NCBI RefSeq assembly: GCF_001440475.1
Contig: NZ_LLYB01000129.1
Coordinates: 1-46,919 of the forward strand
DNA: 46,919 bases
Source: Bradyrhizobium lablabi
Lineage (GTDB): Bacteria; Pseudomonadota; Alphaproteobacteria; Rhizobiales; Xanthobacteraceae
Reading direction: 5' to 3'
Position numbers and translations under genes: made by a program. Shown here piece by piece: positions 8,857 through 16,286 of this stretch. Numbering within the stretch: the stretch's first letter is position 1; each line of letters opens with the position of its first letter. The notes beneath the pieces are model-generated. The model searched no databases and was not told the DNA's origin. It saw nothing but the letters and a program-made list of their open reading frames with translations.

Positions 8857-9783
8857 ATGCATCCAATTCCAATGAGACTGGCCGGGATTGGCGGAGTGCT
8901 GCTGGCGGCTTGCCTGCTGGCAGCCCCGGCGTCGGCGCAGACCGCCGCCGAAGGGCTTAGCCCGACGCTCGCCAACATCAAGCGAACGCATGTCGTGCGT
9001 CTCGGTTATCGCGAAAGCTCGCCGCCGTTCTCGTTCCTCGACCACTCCAACCGGCCGATCGGCTACAGCCTCGAGCTGTGCGAGGCCATCGTCGAGGAGA
9101 TCGGCGTCGAGGTCGACGACGCCAATCTCAGAATCGAATACGTCAAGGTCACTTCCGACGACCGCATCCCGGCCGTGACGGAAAACAAGATCGATCTCGA
9201 ATGCGGCTCGACCACGGCCAATGCCGAGCGCGCCAAGCTGGTGGCGTTTTCGCCGCTGATCTTCGTGGCCGGCACCAAGCTGATGGTGCCGAAGGCGTCC
9301 ACCATCTCCGCGCCCACCGACCTGAAAGGCAAAACGGTGGTGGTCACCAAGGGCACCACCAACGAGCAGGCGATGCACACGGTCGACAAGAAGTTCTCGC
9401 TTGGCTTGAACATCGTGACGTCGCCGGATCACGAGCAGTCCTACCAGATGCTGGCGGACGGCAAGGCGGATGCGTTCGCGACCGACGACATTCTGCTCTA
9501 CGGCCTGATCGCGCGCCACAAGACCCAGGACAAGTTCAAGGTGACGGGTGAATATCTGTCCTACGATCCCTATGGCATCATGTTCCGCAAGGGTGAGCCC
9601 CAATTGAAGGCGGTGGTCGAGCGCACCTTCCGCAAGCTCGGCTCGGGGCGTGACCTGGTGCCGCTCTACAACAAATGGTTTGTGGGGCGGCTGCCGACCG
9701 GCGAGAAGCTCGGCGTTTCGATCTCGCCGCAGCTCGAAGAGGCGTTCAAGGTGCTCGACGATACGCAGGGATCGAGCAATTAG
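8857..9783 (+). CDS. Family 3 amino-acid-type periplasmic substrate-binding protein
   Basis: Periplasmic solute-binding protein of the GltI/polar amino acid class, 308 residues. Start ATG at 8857 behind GGGAGG. Residues 1-28 are a signal peptide ending ASAQ. The mature protein has the family's opening strand (VVRLGYRESSPPFSFLD), the GYSLELCEAIV segment and the second-lobe YDPYGIMFRKG segment, ending with KWFVGRLP. Such proteins normally feed an ABC importer, yet no ATPase or permease gene is nearby; the neighbour is a DAACS symporter that needs no binding protein. It could partner a distant ABC permease, act as a sensor, or feed the symporter. It is convergent with the Mur-type ligase gene. 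Confidence 0.88.
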   Translation: MHPIPMRLAGIGGVLLAACLLAAPASAQTAAEGLSPTLANIKRTHVVRLGYRESSPPFSFLDHSNRPIGYSLELCEAIVEEIGVEVDDANLRIEYVKVTSDDRIPAVTENKIDLECGSTTANAERAKLVAFSPLIFVAGTKLMVPKASTISAPTDLKGKTVVVTKGTTNEQAMHTVDKKFSLGLNIVTSPDHEQSYQMLADGKADAFATDDILLYGLIARHKTQDKFKVTGEYLSYDPYGIMFRKGEPQLKAVVERTFRKLGSGRDLVPLYNKWFVGRLPTGEKLGVSISPQLEEAFKVLDDTQGSSN

Positions 9784-9800
9784 CTGAGATCGCCCCCCAT

Positions 9801-9890
9801 GGTGAGGAGCCGCAACGCGGCGTCTCGAACCATGCAGGCCACAGATGGGCCTGCATCCTTCGAGACGCGGCCAATGGGCCGCTCCTCAGG
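9801..9890. repeat. Long imperfect palindrome at a convergent junction
   Basis: The left half (GGTGAGGAGCCGC..., GTCTCGAACCATGCAGGCC) pairs with the right half (GGCCTGCATCCTTCGAGAC..., GCTCCTCAGG) around a 7-base loop ACAGATG. It occupies most of the 132-base gap between converging genes. The design matches a dispersed palindromic element familiar from Bradyrhizobium intergenic DNA (from memory, not searched). As RNA it would form one long hairpin on either strand. Confidence 0.7.
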
Positions 9891-9915
9891 ATGAGGAGCA
9901 ACAGCGGATCGCCTG

Positions 9916-11229
9916 TCAGAAGAACTTCAAGTCTTCCGCGCGGCCGCCTTTCGCGACCGTCGCATATTCGATCGCGAGGAACAGGCCGCCAGCCACATAA
10001 ATTCTTTTCGTCTCCGCTCGCGCCAGTTCCTGCGAGAGCCGCACCGCATCCTCGATCGATGCCGCGACATGAATGCTCGCCTTGGGATTGGCGAGACGGG
10101 CCGCGGCTGCGATGTCCTGCGCCGCGGCTCCCTTGTGATGCGCCGCTGTGCAGATGATGGTGCCGAAGGACGGCGCCAGCGCGCCAATGATCTCGTCAGC
10201 CTTCTTGTCGCGCGAAGCGCCGGTGACGAGGATCCAATCCTCGGCGCCGTGGATCGCCGTGAGGCCCGCGAGGGATTGCCTGATACCATCAGGCGTATGG
10301 CCGACGTCGATCACGGTGAGCGGATCTTGCTGGATCACTTCCAGGCGGCCGGGCCACCGCGCGTCACGCAGGCCCGAACGGATGGCCGTTTCGATCCGCT
10401 CGTGATCCCTGCGCGGGTGGCGTTGCAGCCAGAGCAGAAACAGCGTCGCTGCGATGGCGGCGTTGTTGAACTGGAACGCGCCGGGCAGGCTCAACTCGAT
10501 GCCGGGGAAATCGTGATCTCCGAAATGGAAATCGAAATGCTGGCCTGAGGCCGCGGCAACCTCATTGTCGATGCCGATCTCGTCGCGAACGAACAGCGAC
10601 GTGCAGCCGCGCCAGCGATTATATTCGACGAGATGCCGCCGCAGGCCGCCGCAGTTCTCGCCATAGATGATCGTGCCGCCGGCAGCGCAGGCGTCGCTCT
10701 TGTCGGATACGATCAGCTCGAGCGTGTTGCCGAGTAATTCGACATGCTCGTAATCGACCGAGGTGACGCAGGTTTCGCGGGCGCCGATCAGGCGCACCGG
10801 ATCGTAGCGCCCGCCGATGCCGGCCTCGAACACGGCGAGATCGCATCCGCGCTTCTGGAAGTGCAGGCAGGCGAGCGCGAACAGCGCTTCGAAAGCGCCG
10901 AATTGTTCGCCGCGACGCTTCGCGACATCGGCGACCGCGGCCTCGACCTGAGACTTCAGTCGGGCGAATACGTCGTCGCCGATTTCTGCGCCATCGACCT
11001 GGATGCGTTCGTTGAAACGAAACAGATGAGGGGAAGTGAAGAGCCCCGTGCGCAGACCGTAGGCGCGGCCGATTCCAGCGCACATCGCCGCCGTGCTGCC
11101 CTTGCCGTTCGAGCCGGTCACCACGACCGAGATGCGGCGCAGCCGGGCGCGATCGACGGCCAGCACGTCCAACAATTCCGCCATGCGCGCAAGGCAGATG
11201 CCGTCGCCGTATTTCGGCAGGTCAAACAC
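9916..11229 (-). CDS. FolC-like Mur ligase, partner of a CphA-like ATP-grasp
   Basis: ATP-dependent amide ligase of the Mur/FolC fold, 437 residues, starting at GTG 11229 that overlaps the upstream TAG by one base. Features: P-loop TGSNGKGS (G39-S45), TSPHLFRFNERIQVDG like the folylpolyglutamate synthase TSPH-R-ERI loop, FEAGIGGRYD with metal-loop E135, a conserved H162 in DYEHVELLGNTL, and K177 at the position of the carbamylated lysine. The C-terminal ligand domain contains DVGHTPDGI. The aspartate before the metal histidine in FolC is glutamate here, and the Asn of the GGRxDATN loop is missing, so it is divergent. Housekeeping folC normally sits with accD in this group (known context), so this is probably a paralogue. 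Together with the ATP-grasp it reproduces the two catalytic modules of cyanophycin synthetase. Product unknown. Confidence 0.85.
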   Translation of the reverse strand: MFDLPKYGDGICLARMAELLDVLAVDRARLRRISVVVTGSNGKGSTAAMCAGIGRAYGLRTGLFTSPHLFRFNERIQVDGAEIGDDVFARLKSQVEAAVADVAKRRGEQFGAFEALFALACLHFQKRGCDLAVFEAGIGGRYDPVRLIGARETCVTSVDYEHVELLGNTLELIVSDKSDACAAGGTIIYGENCGGLRRHLVEYNRWRGCTSLFVRDEIGIDNEVAAASGQHFDFHFGDHDFPGIELSLPGAFQFNNAAIAATLFLLWLQRHPRRDHERIETAIRSGLRDARWPGRLEVIQQDPLTVIDVGHTPDGIRQSLAGLTAIHGAEDWILVTGASRDKKADEIIGALAPSFGTIICTAAHHKGAAAQDIAAAARLANPKASIHVAASIEDAVRLSQELARAETKRIYVAGGLFLAIEYATVAKGGRAEDLKFF

Positions 11230-12227
11230 TACAGCAATCCCATGGCGGAAAAGGTGTGATGCCAGATCTTCAGGATCAGGTCGCCGCGATTGGAATCTTC
11301 CAGCAGTCGGATCGCGGGGTTTGCATTCACTTCGATGATCTCGATTGTCTCCGGATTGCCGTCGACATCGACGAACATGTCCACGGCCGCGACACGAAGC
11401 CCGAGCGTGCGGGCAGTCTGCCGCGCCAGCGTAACCGCCTTTTCGGAAGGCGCCGGCGCCAGCACCATGGTGCCGCCCGCGCTCAGGTTCATCCGTCCGG
11501 GGATCTCGCGGCGCTCGCCCTTCGCCGGCACCGCTTCGAGCGATGGATCGTTGCCCGGTAGCGCAGCGGGCGACAGTCCGCGGGCGCGCAGGGCGTCGTT
11601 ATGGGCATTGAGCAGTTCGCGAACGCTGTGCACGCCGTCGCCTGCGATGGACGGTGGATATTTTCGCGCGCAGTAGAGCGCGTCATCGTCGAGCAGGAAG
11701 ACGCGATACTCGATCCCCTCGACGATAGGCTGGATCAGGACCGCGTCGTAATACTTCATCACGTCGTCGAGATAGCGAATGAGCGCTGTTTCGCCGTGAA
11801 CGGCCTGCGCGAAATCGCCACGCGATCCCGTGAGTGGTTTGACAAAGGCCGTGCCGCCCAGCTTCGCGAAATGGTCGATCGCATCGCTGCGCTCATGTCC
11901 GGCCGGGCGATGCGCGCGATGGCGGTCGTGCAGGAAAAAGTATTCGCCGCCGAGCGCCGGCACGCCGGCGTCGCGCAGAATCCGGCTTGCGAAATACTTG
12001 TCTGATACCAGCGTCGAGGCGGTGGCATTGTTCTGCGGATACCAGGAGCATCGGCCGGCGCCGAAATGAAGCAGCCGGTCGCGCGAGGCGACGGCAAACA
12101 GCAGTCCCGAGCCGCCGTCGAGGTCGCGAAACTGCAGCCCGAATTCGGCGCAGGCAAATTCCGCATAGACCGACTGGTCCGGATAGAAGCCCGGTTTTCC
12201 CGTTCGAAACTCGCTTGGGCTTCGCAT
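11229..12227 (-). CDS. ATP-grasp ligase, cyanophycin-synthetase-like
   Basis: Carboxylate-amine ligase of the ATP-grasp fold, 332 residues. The region around 52-90 (LLHFGAGRCSWYPQNNATAS, SDKYFASRILRDAGVP) closely follows the stretch that opens the ATP-grasp module in CphA. Next come K130 in AFVKPLTGSRG, the hinge VEGIEYRVFLLD (170-180), the CphA/RimK-type PPSIAGDGVHSVREL (191-205), and the metal site D283 and EVNANPAI (299-306). All expected catalytic positions are present. A CphA N-terminal domain is mostly absent, and no Mur ligase domain is fused; that function is in the next gene, translationally overlapped. Known relatives join amino acids to peptides through acyl phosphates. The substrate is unknown. 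The gene is divergent from the ferredoxin reductase. Confidence 0.85.
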   Translation of the reverse strand: MRSPSEFRTGKPGFYPDQSVYAEFACAEFGLQFRDLDGGSGLLFAVASRDRLLHFGAGRCSWYPQNNATASTLVSDKYFASRILRDAGVPALGGEYFFLHDRHRAHRPAGHERSDAIDHFAKLGGTAFVKPLTGSRGDFAQAVHGETALIRYLDDVMKYYDAVLIQPIVEGIEYRVFLLDDDALYCARKYPPSIAGDGVHSVRELLNAHNDALRARGLSPAALPGNDPSLEAVPAKGERREIPGRMNLSAGGTMVLAPAPSEKAVTLARQTARTLGLRVAAVDMFVDVDGNPETIEIIEVNANPAIRLLEDSNRGDLILKIWHHTFSAMGLL

Positions 12228-12517
12228 GCGATCTCTTTTGAAACGTTCTTAATTTGCCGTAGTCATTTATTGCCAGATGGGTGCCGAATTCAGCAAGTTA
12301 ATTGCGTGGAGGCGGCATTAACGAAGCCAATCGAACCTTTTTGCAAAATAGACCGACAGCTATTCCGAGTTCTCAATTGTGCTGTAAGTCATATTGACTA
12401 TGTGTGTGCCGTGCGCAAATGAAGCGCCAAATCGCCGATGATTTCGCTGATTTTTGGCACTTTGAGGCCCGAAAACCGAAACGTTCTACACCGAGACGTC
12501 AGGAAAAACGAAAACAC
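12228..12517. other. Divergent intergenic region, relatively AT-rich
   Basis: The 290 bases between the ATP-grasp and ferredoxin reductase starts are noticeably richer in A and T than the flanking genes, as expected for a region holding two promoters. A TTGACT at 12394-12399 is a possible -35 element for the reductase, but no convincing -10 follows. The reductase frame runs open from 12404, which is treated as non-coding leader. Confidence 0.4.
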
Positions 12518-13291
12518 ATGAGCGCGTTCTATCGAGAGAAAGTTCTTTCTGTCCGCCACTGGACCGACACGCTTTTCAGCTTCCGGGCAACCCGCGATTC
12601 CGGCTTCCGCTTCCAGAACGGCCAGTTTGCGATGATCGGCCTCGAGGTTGAGGGACGCCCGCTGCTGCGCGCCTACAGCATGGCGAGCGCCAATCACGAG
12701 GAAGAGCTCGAATTCTTCTCGATCAAGGTTCCCAACGGTCCGCTGACCTCGAAACTGCAGAAGATCCGCGAAGGCGATGAGATTCTGGTCGGCCGCAAGG
12801 CGACCGGCACGCTGATCACCGACAATCTGATTCCGGGAAAGCGCCTGCTGCTGCTGTCGACCGGCACGGGGCTGGCGCCGTTTGCGAGTCTGATCAAGGA
12901 TCCGGATGTCTATGAGCGCTACGAGACCATCGTGCTCGTCCATGGCTGCCGGCAGGTTTCCGAACTCGCCTATGGCGAGGACCTGGTCGCCACGCTGCGC
13001 GACGACGAATTGTTCGGGCCGCTGTTGTCGGAGAAGCTTCTGTACTACCCGACCGTGACCCGCGAGCCGTTCCGCAACCGCGGCCGCATCACCGATCTGA
13101 TCTCGTCCGAGCAGCTGTTCAACGACATCCACCAGTCGCCGCTCGACATCGAGACCGACCGCATCATGATGTGCGGCAGCCCGGGGATGCTGGAAGAACT
13201 GAAGCAGATGTTCGAATCCGGCGGCTTCATCGAAGGCAGCGGCAGTAAGCCCGGCCATTTCGTGATCGAAAAGGCGTTCGTCGAGCGCTGA
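12518..13291 (+). CDS. fpr: Ferredoxin--NADP(+) reductase, bacterial Fpr type
   Basis: FAD-dependent enzyme that transfers electrons between NADPH and ferredoxin or flavodoxin in the cytoplasm. The ATG at 12518 gives 257 residues, the standard size of bacterial subclass Fpr. The FAD site RAYSMAS starts at R51, and the nucleotide site STGTGLAPFASL lies at 114-125. The C-terminus (EGSGSKPGHFVIEKAFVER) is extended beyond the aromatic residue, as in the proteobacterial Fpr group of Rhodobacter and Azotobacter. An AGGA lies about 14 bases upstream of the start. It is monocistronic as far as can be seen. In related bacteria it supports oxidative stress defence and reductive biosynthesis (family knowledge). 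Confidence 0.92.
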   Translation: MSAFYREKVLSVRHWTDTLFSFRATRDSGFRFQNGQFAMIGLEVEGRPLLRAYSMASANHEEELEFFSIKVPNGPLTSKLQKIREGDEILVGRKATGTLITDNLIPGKRLLLLSTGTGLAPFASLIKDPDVYERYETIVLVHGCRQVSELAYGEDLVATLRDDELFGPLLSEKLLYYPTVTREPFRNRGRITDLISSEQLFNDIHQSPLDIETDRIMMCGSPGMLEELKQMFESGGFIEGSGSKPGHFVIEKAFVER

Positions 13292-13300
13292 TAGGTTTGT

Positions 13301-13404
13301 CGTCATCCCGGGGCGCGTCGAAGACGCGAACTATGGTGCGCAATTGCGCACCTGAGGATCTCGAGATTCCGGGTCTGGTCCTTCGGACCATCCCGGAATG
13401 ACGG
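13301..13404. repeat. Composite palindromic element
   Basis: Outer arms CGTCATCCCGGG and CCCGGAATGACG enclose three inner palindromes: a perfect 18-base GGTGCGCAATTGCGCACC (13335-13352), ATCTCGAGAT (13358-13367) and a hairpin GGTCC-TTC-GGACC. The whole lies between the reductase and patatin genes. The outer and right-hand parts are typical of a dispersed Bradyrhizobium element; the central 18-base palindrome may be a separate insertion. Confidence 0.65.
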
Positions 13405-13496
13405 GCGGCCCGGTAGCCCGCTCCATTCCCCCACTGCTATAACGACTCCCGAACGTCGCGCGGCGTATCCGGCGCGACGATGAGGGAGTTTCGCGC

Positions 13497-14369
13497 GTGT
13501 CGCTTCTCGAGCAGACCGGCCGGGCCAAGACCGCCTTCGTGTTCGCAGGCGGCGGCAGCTTCGGCGCCATCCAGGTCGGCATGTTGCAATCACTCGCCGC
13601 CTATGGCGTGACGGCGGACATGGTGGTCGGCAGCAGCGTCGGCGCGCTGAACGGCGCGTTCTATGCCGGCGATCCCACGCCTGACGGCGTGCAGCGGTTG
13701 GCCTCGATCTGGCGCGGATTGCAGCGGCACGATGTGTTTCCGATGAGCTGGCGGACGGTGCTGAGCTTCCTGTGGCGCCGCGATTTCCTGATACCCCACG
13801 ACGGCATCCGCAAGCTGATCGACGATCACATTCCCTATCGCAATCTCGAAGAGGCGAAGCTGCCGGTGCACATCGTCGCGACCAACATCATCTCCGGTGA
13901 CAGTGTGGTGTTGTCGGAAGGCTCCACGGCGGAAGCGATCGTTGCGTCCACCGCGATTCCCGGCGCGTTCTCGCCGATCCGCTACAAGGACACCTATCTT
14001 GCCGACGGCGCGATCTCTTCCAACACGCCGGTTCAGGTCGCGGTGACGCTGGGCGCAAAACGCCTGATCGTTCTGCCGACCGGGCATGCGTGCGCCAACC
14101 AGGCCCCGCCGGTCGGCGCGGTCGCCAATGCGCTGCACGCGCTGACGCTCCTGATCGCGCGCCAACTGGTCAACGAGCTTGAAATGCTGTCGCCCGACAT
14201 CGAGTATTACGTGGTGCCGCCGCTATGTCCGCTGGTCGGATCGCCTTACGATTTCTCGCGCACCGCCGATCATATCGACCGTGCCATTCTCTCCACCGAC
14301 GCCTGGCTGGCCCAGCACGGCCTGCAGCAAGGCAGGATTCCGCACGAGATGCGGCTGCATAGCCACTGA
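13497..14369 (+). CDS. Patatin-like phospholipase, RssA type
   Basis: Serine acyl hydrolase with a Ser-Asp dyad, 290 residues. A GTG start at 13497 is chosen because GAGGGAG precedes it and the family N-terminus follows directly. The oxyanion loop AGGGSFGAIQ, nucleophile motif GSSVG (S47) and DGAISSNTP (D170) are all intact. No signal peptide or membrane segment is visible, so it is cytoplasmic or loosely membrane bound. Family members cleave lipid or other acyl esters; no substrate can be assigned. It stands alone between the composite repeat and the glutamate-synthase-like gene, both on the same strand. It is not closely similar to the second patatin at 40.5-41.6 kb apart from the catalytic motifs. 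Confidence 0.88.
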   Translation: MSLLEQTGRAKTAFVFAGGGSFGAIQVGMLQSLAAYGVTADMVVGSSVGALNGAFYAGDPTPDGVQRLASIWRGLQRHDVFPMSWRTVLSFLWRRDFLIPHDGIRKLIDDHIPYRNLEEAKLPVHIVATNIISGDSVVLSEGSTAEAIVASTAIPGAFSPIRYKDTYLADGAISSNTPVQVAVTLGAKRLIVLPTGHACANQAPPVGAVANALHALTLLIARQLVNELEMLSPDIEYYVVPPLCPLVGSPYDFSRTADHIDRAILSTDAWLAQHGLQQGRIPHEMRLHSH

Positions 14370-14556
14370 GTGGCCGGGCGATGGGGCCGCCACGCTGCAC
14401 TGCAAAAGGTCGCCGATTTGGTCGCCTGGTGACCCCGCAAATTTTATTCAAGCCGCCGTCACGTTCCCGTATGCCGCTCCGTATATCGTGTAGCGCTCGT
14501 TCCGGCGGTTGGACTAAGCTGGTGCCGACGACGCGACAATTCGGCTGAGGGGTTCC

Positions 14557-16188
14557 ATGGAAACAGTGCTGCTTCCGTTCTCGCCACGCTACATCGTGCT
14601 GACGATCTGCGCTGTCGTGACGGCATTACTGCTCGGTATCGGGATTTTCGATCATAACCCGAAGGTGTGGGAAATTCTGCTGATCCCGATCGGGATTTTC
14701 GGCGCGCTCACGCTGCTCGGCATTCGCGATCTCCTGCAGAAGAACCATGCCGTCCTGCGCAACTATCCGATCTCGGCGCATATTCGTTTCCTGCTTGAAG
14801 AGATCAGGCCGGAGATACGGCAATACTTCTTCGAGAGCGAGAAGGACGGCATGCCGTTCTCCCGCGATACCCGCGCGCTGGTCTATCAGCGCGCCAAGAT
14901 GCAGCTCGACAAGCGGCCGTTCGGCACCCAGGAGGACGTCTATCGCGAGGGTTACGAGTGGATGCATCATTCGGTGGCGCCGAAGGCTCATGGTGGCGCG
15001 GAATTCCGGGTCACAGTCGGCGGCCCCGATTGCACCAAGCCGTATTCGGCATCGGTGTTCAACATCTCGGCGATGAGCTTTGGCGCACTCAGCCCCAACT
15101 CCGTGCGCGCACTCAACACAGGCGCCAAGAAGGGCGGCTTCGCGCATGACACCGGGGAGGGCGGTGTCAGTCCCTATCACCGCGAAAACGGCGGCGACCT
15201 GATCTGGGAGATCGGCTCCGGCTATTTCGGCTGCCGCAACCGCGACGGTTCGTTCAATCCGGAGGAGTTCGCCCGCGTCTCGAACGACGACCAGATCAAG
15301 ATGGTCGAACTCAAGATCAGCCAGGGCGCCAAGCCCGGACATGGCGGCGTGCTGCCGGCGGCCAAGGTCTCCGAGGAGATTTCCAGGATCAGGGGCGTGG
15401 CGATGGGCGAGGATTGCATCTCGCCGGCCACCCACCGGGCGTTTTCGACGCCGCTGGAGATGATGGCCTTCATCGCCGAGATGCGCCGGCTGTCGGGCGG
15501 CAAGCCGGCCGGATTCAAGATGTGTATCGGTCACCCCTGGGAATTCCTGGCGATCTGCAAGGCGATGCTGGAGACCGGCATCTATCCCGATTTCATCGTC
15601 GTCGACGGCAATGAAGGTGGCACCGGCGCGGCTCCGCTGGAGTTTATGGATCATCTGGGCATGCCGATGCGCGAGGGCGTCAGTTTCGTCCACAACGCGC
15701 TGATCGGCATCAATGCCCGCGACCGCATCAAGATCGGCTGCGCCGGCAAGATCGCGACCGCCTTCGACATGGCGCGCGCCATGGCCATCGGCGCGGACTG
15801 GTGCAATTCCGCGCGCGGATTCATGTTCGCGCTGGGCTGCATCCAGTCCTTGAGCTGCCACACCGATCGCTGCCCGACCGGCGTGTCGACGCAGGATCCG
15901 ATCCGCGCCCGGGCGCTGGTGGTGCCGCTCAAGACCGAGCGGGTCTACATGTACCATCATGCCACCCTGCACGCGCTGTCAGAGCTTCTCGCCGCCGCCG
16001 GTCTCGACCACCCGAAGCAGCTGCGGCCGATCCACTTCTCGAAGCGCACCTCGAGCACGGAGGTGATGTCATTCGCGAAACTTTATCCGGCGCTGCGTCC
16101 GGGCGAGCTGCTCGAAGGCACCCAGGACCCGCGCTTCCGCGATGCCTGGGCGATGGCACGCGCGGATTCGTTCCAGCCGGCGGGATAA
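14557..16188 (+). CDS. FMN-binding glutamate-synthase-like protein, membrane-anchored
   Basis: Stand-alone protein of the GltB FMN/synthase-domain family, 543 residues, start ATG 14557 behind GAGGGG. Two hydrophobic helices lie near 5-25 and 35-55, suggesting attachment to the inner membrane, with the catalytic barrel in the cytoplasm. The barrel shows ISAMSFGALS, GGVSPYH, ISQGAKPGHGG, VVDGNEGGTGAAPLEF and IKIGCAGKI, all typical of the FMN site. Cysteines C428, C434 and C439 keep the C-x5-C-x4-C spacing of the 3Fe-4S cluster in true glutamate synthase (CxxxxxCHTDRCPTGV). The glutaminase and NADPH-binding domains are missing, so it probably uses another ammonia source or another substrate and a separate electron donor. 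The actual reaction is unknown. Confidence 0.88.
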   Translation: METVLLPFSPRYIVLTICAVVTALLLGIGIFDHNPKVWEILLIPIGIFGALTLLGIRDLLQKNHAVLRNYPISAHIRFLLEEIRPEIRQYFFESEKDGMPFSRDTRALVYQRAKMQLDKRPFGTQEDVYREGYEWMHHSVAPKAHGGAEFRVTVGGPDCTKPYSASVFNISAMSFGALSPNSVRALNTGAKKGGFAHDTGEGGVSPYHRENGGDLIWEIGSGYFGCRNRDGSFNPEEFARVSNDDQIKMVELKISQGAKPGHGGVLPAAKVSEEISRIRGVAMGEDCISPATHRAFSTPLEMMAFIAEMRRLSGGKPAGFKMCIGHPWEFLAICKAMLETGIYPDFIVVDGNEGGTGAAPLEFMDHLGMPMREGVSFVHNALIGINARDRIKIGCAGKIATAFDMARAMAIGADWCNSARGFMFALGCIQSLSCHTDRCPTGVSTQDPIRARALVVPLKTERVYMYHHATLHALSELLAAAGLDHPKQLRPIHFSKRTSSTEVMSFAKLYPALRPGELLEGTQDPRFRDAWAMARADSFQPAG

Positions 16189-16286
16189 AAATCCTGGCGG
16201 TTTCCCACGCGCTCTTGAATCTCGCAGGGCTGGCTTTCTGGTAGGGTTTGCCCACGCGTTGAAATGAAATCTGCCAGAAAGCGGTA

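Noticed and set aside
9916..11229. Housekeeping folylpolyglutamate synthase as the simple reading of the Mur-type ligase
   Set aside because: Not excluded, but the one-base overlap with a CphA-like ATP-grasp and the altered metal-loop residues make a dedicated partner more likely.
14626..15972. Minus-strand open frame of about 450 codons opposite the glutamate-synthase-like gene
   Set aside because: No domain and no ribosome site; the plus strand carries FMN and iron-sulfur motifs.
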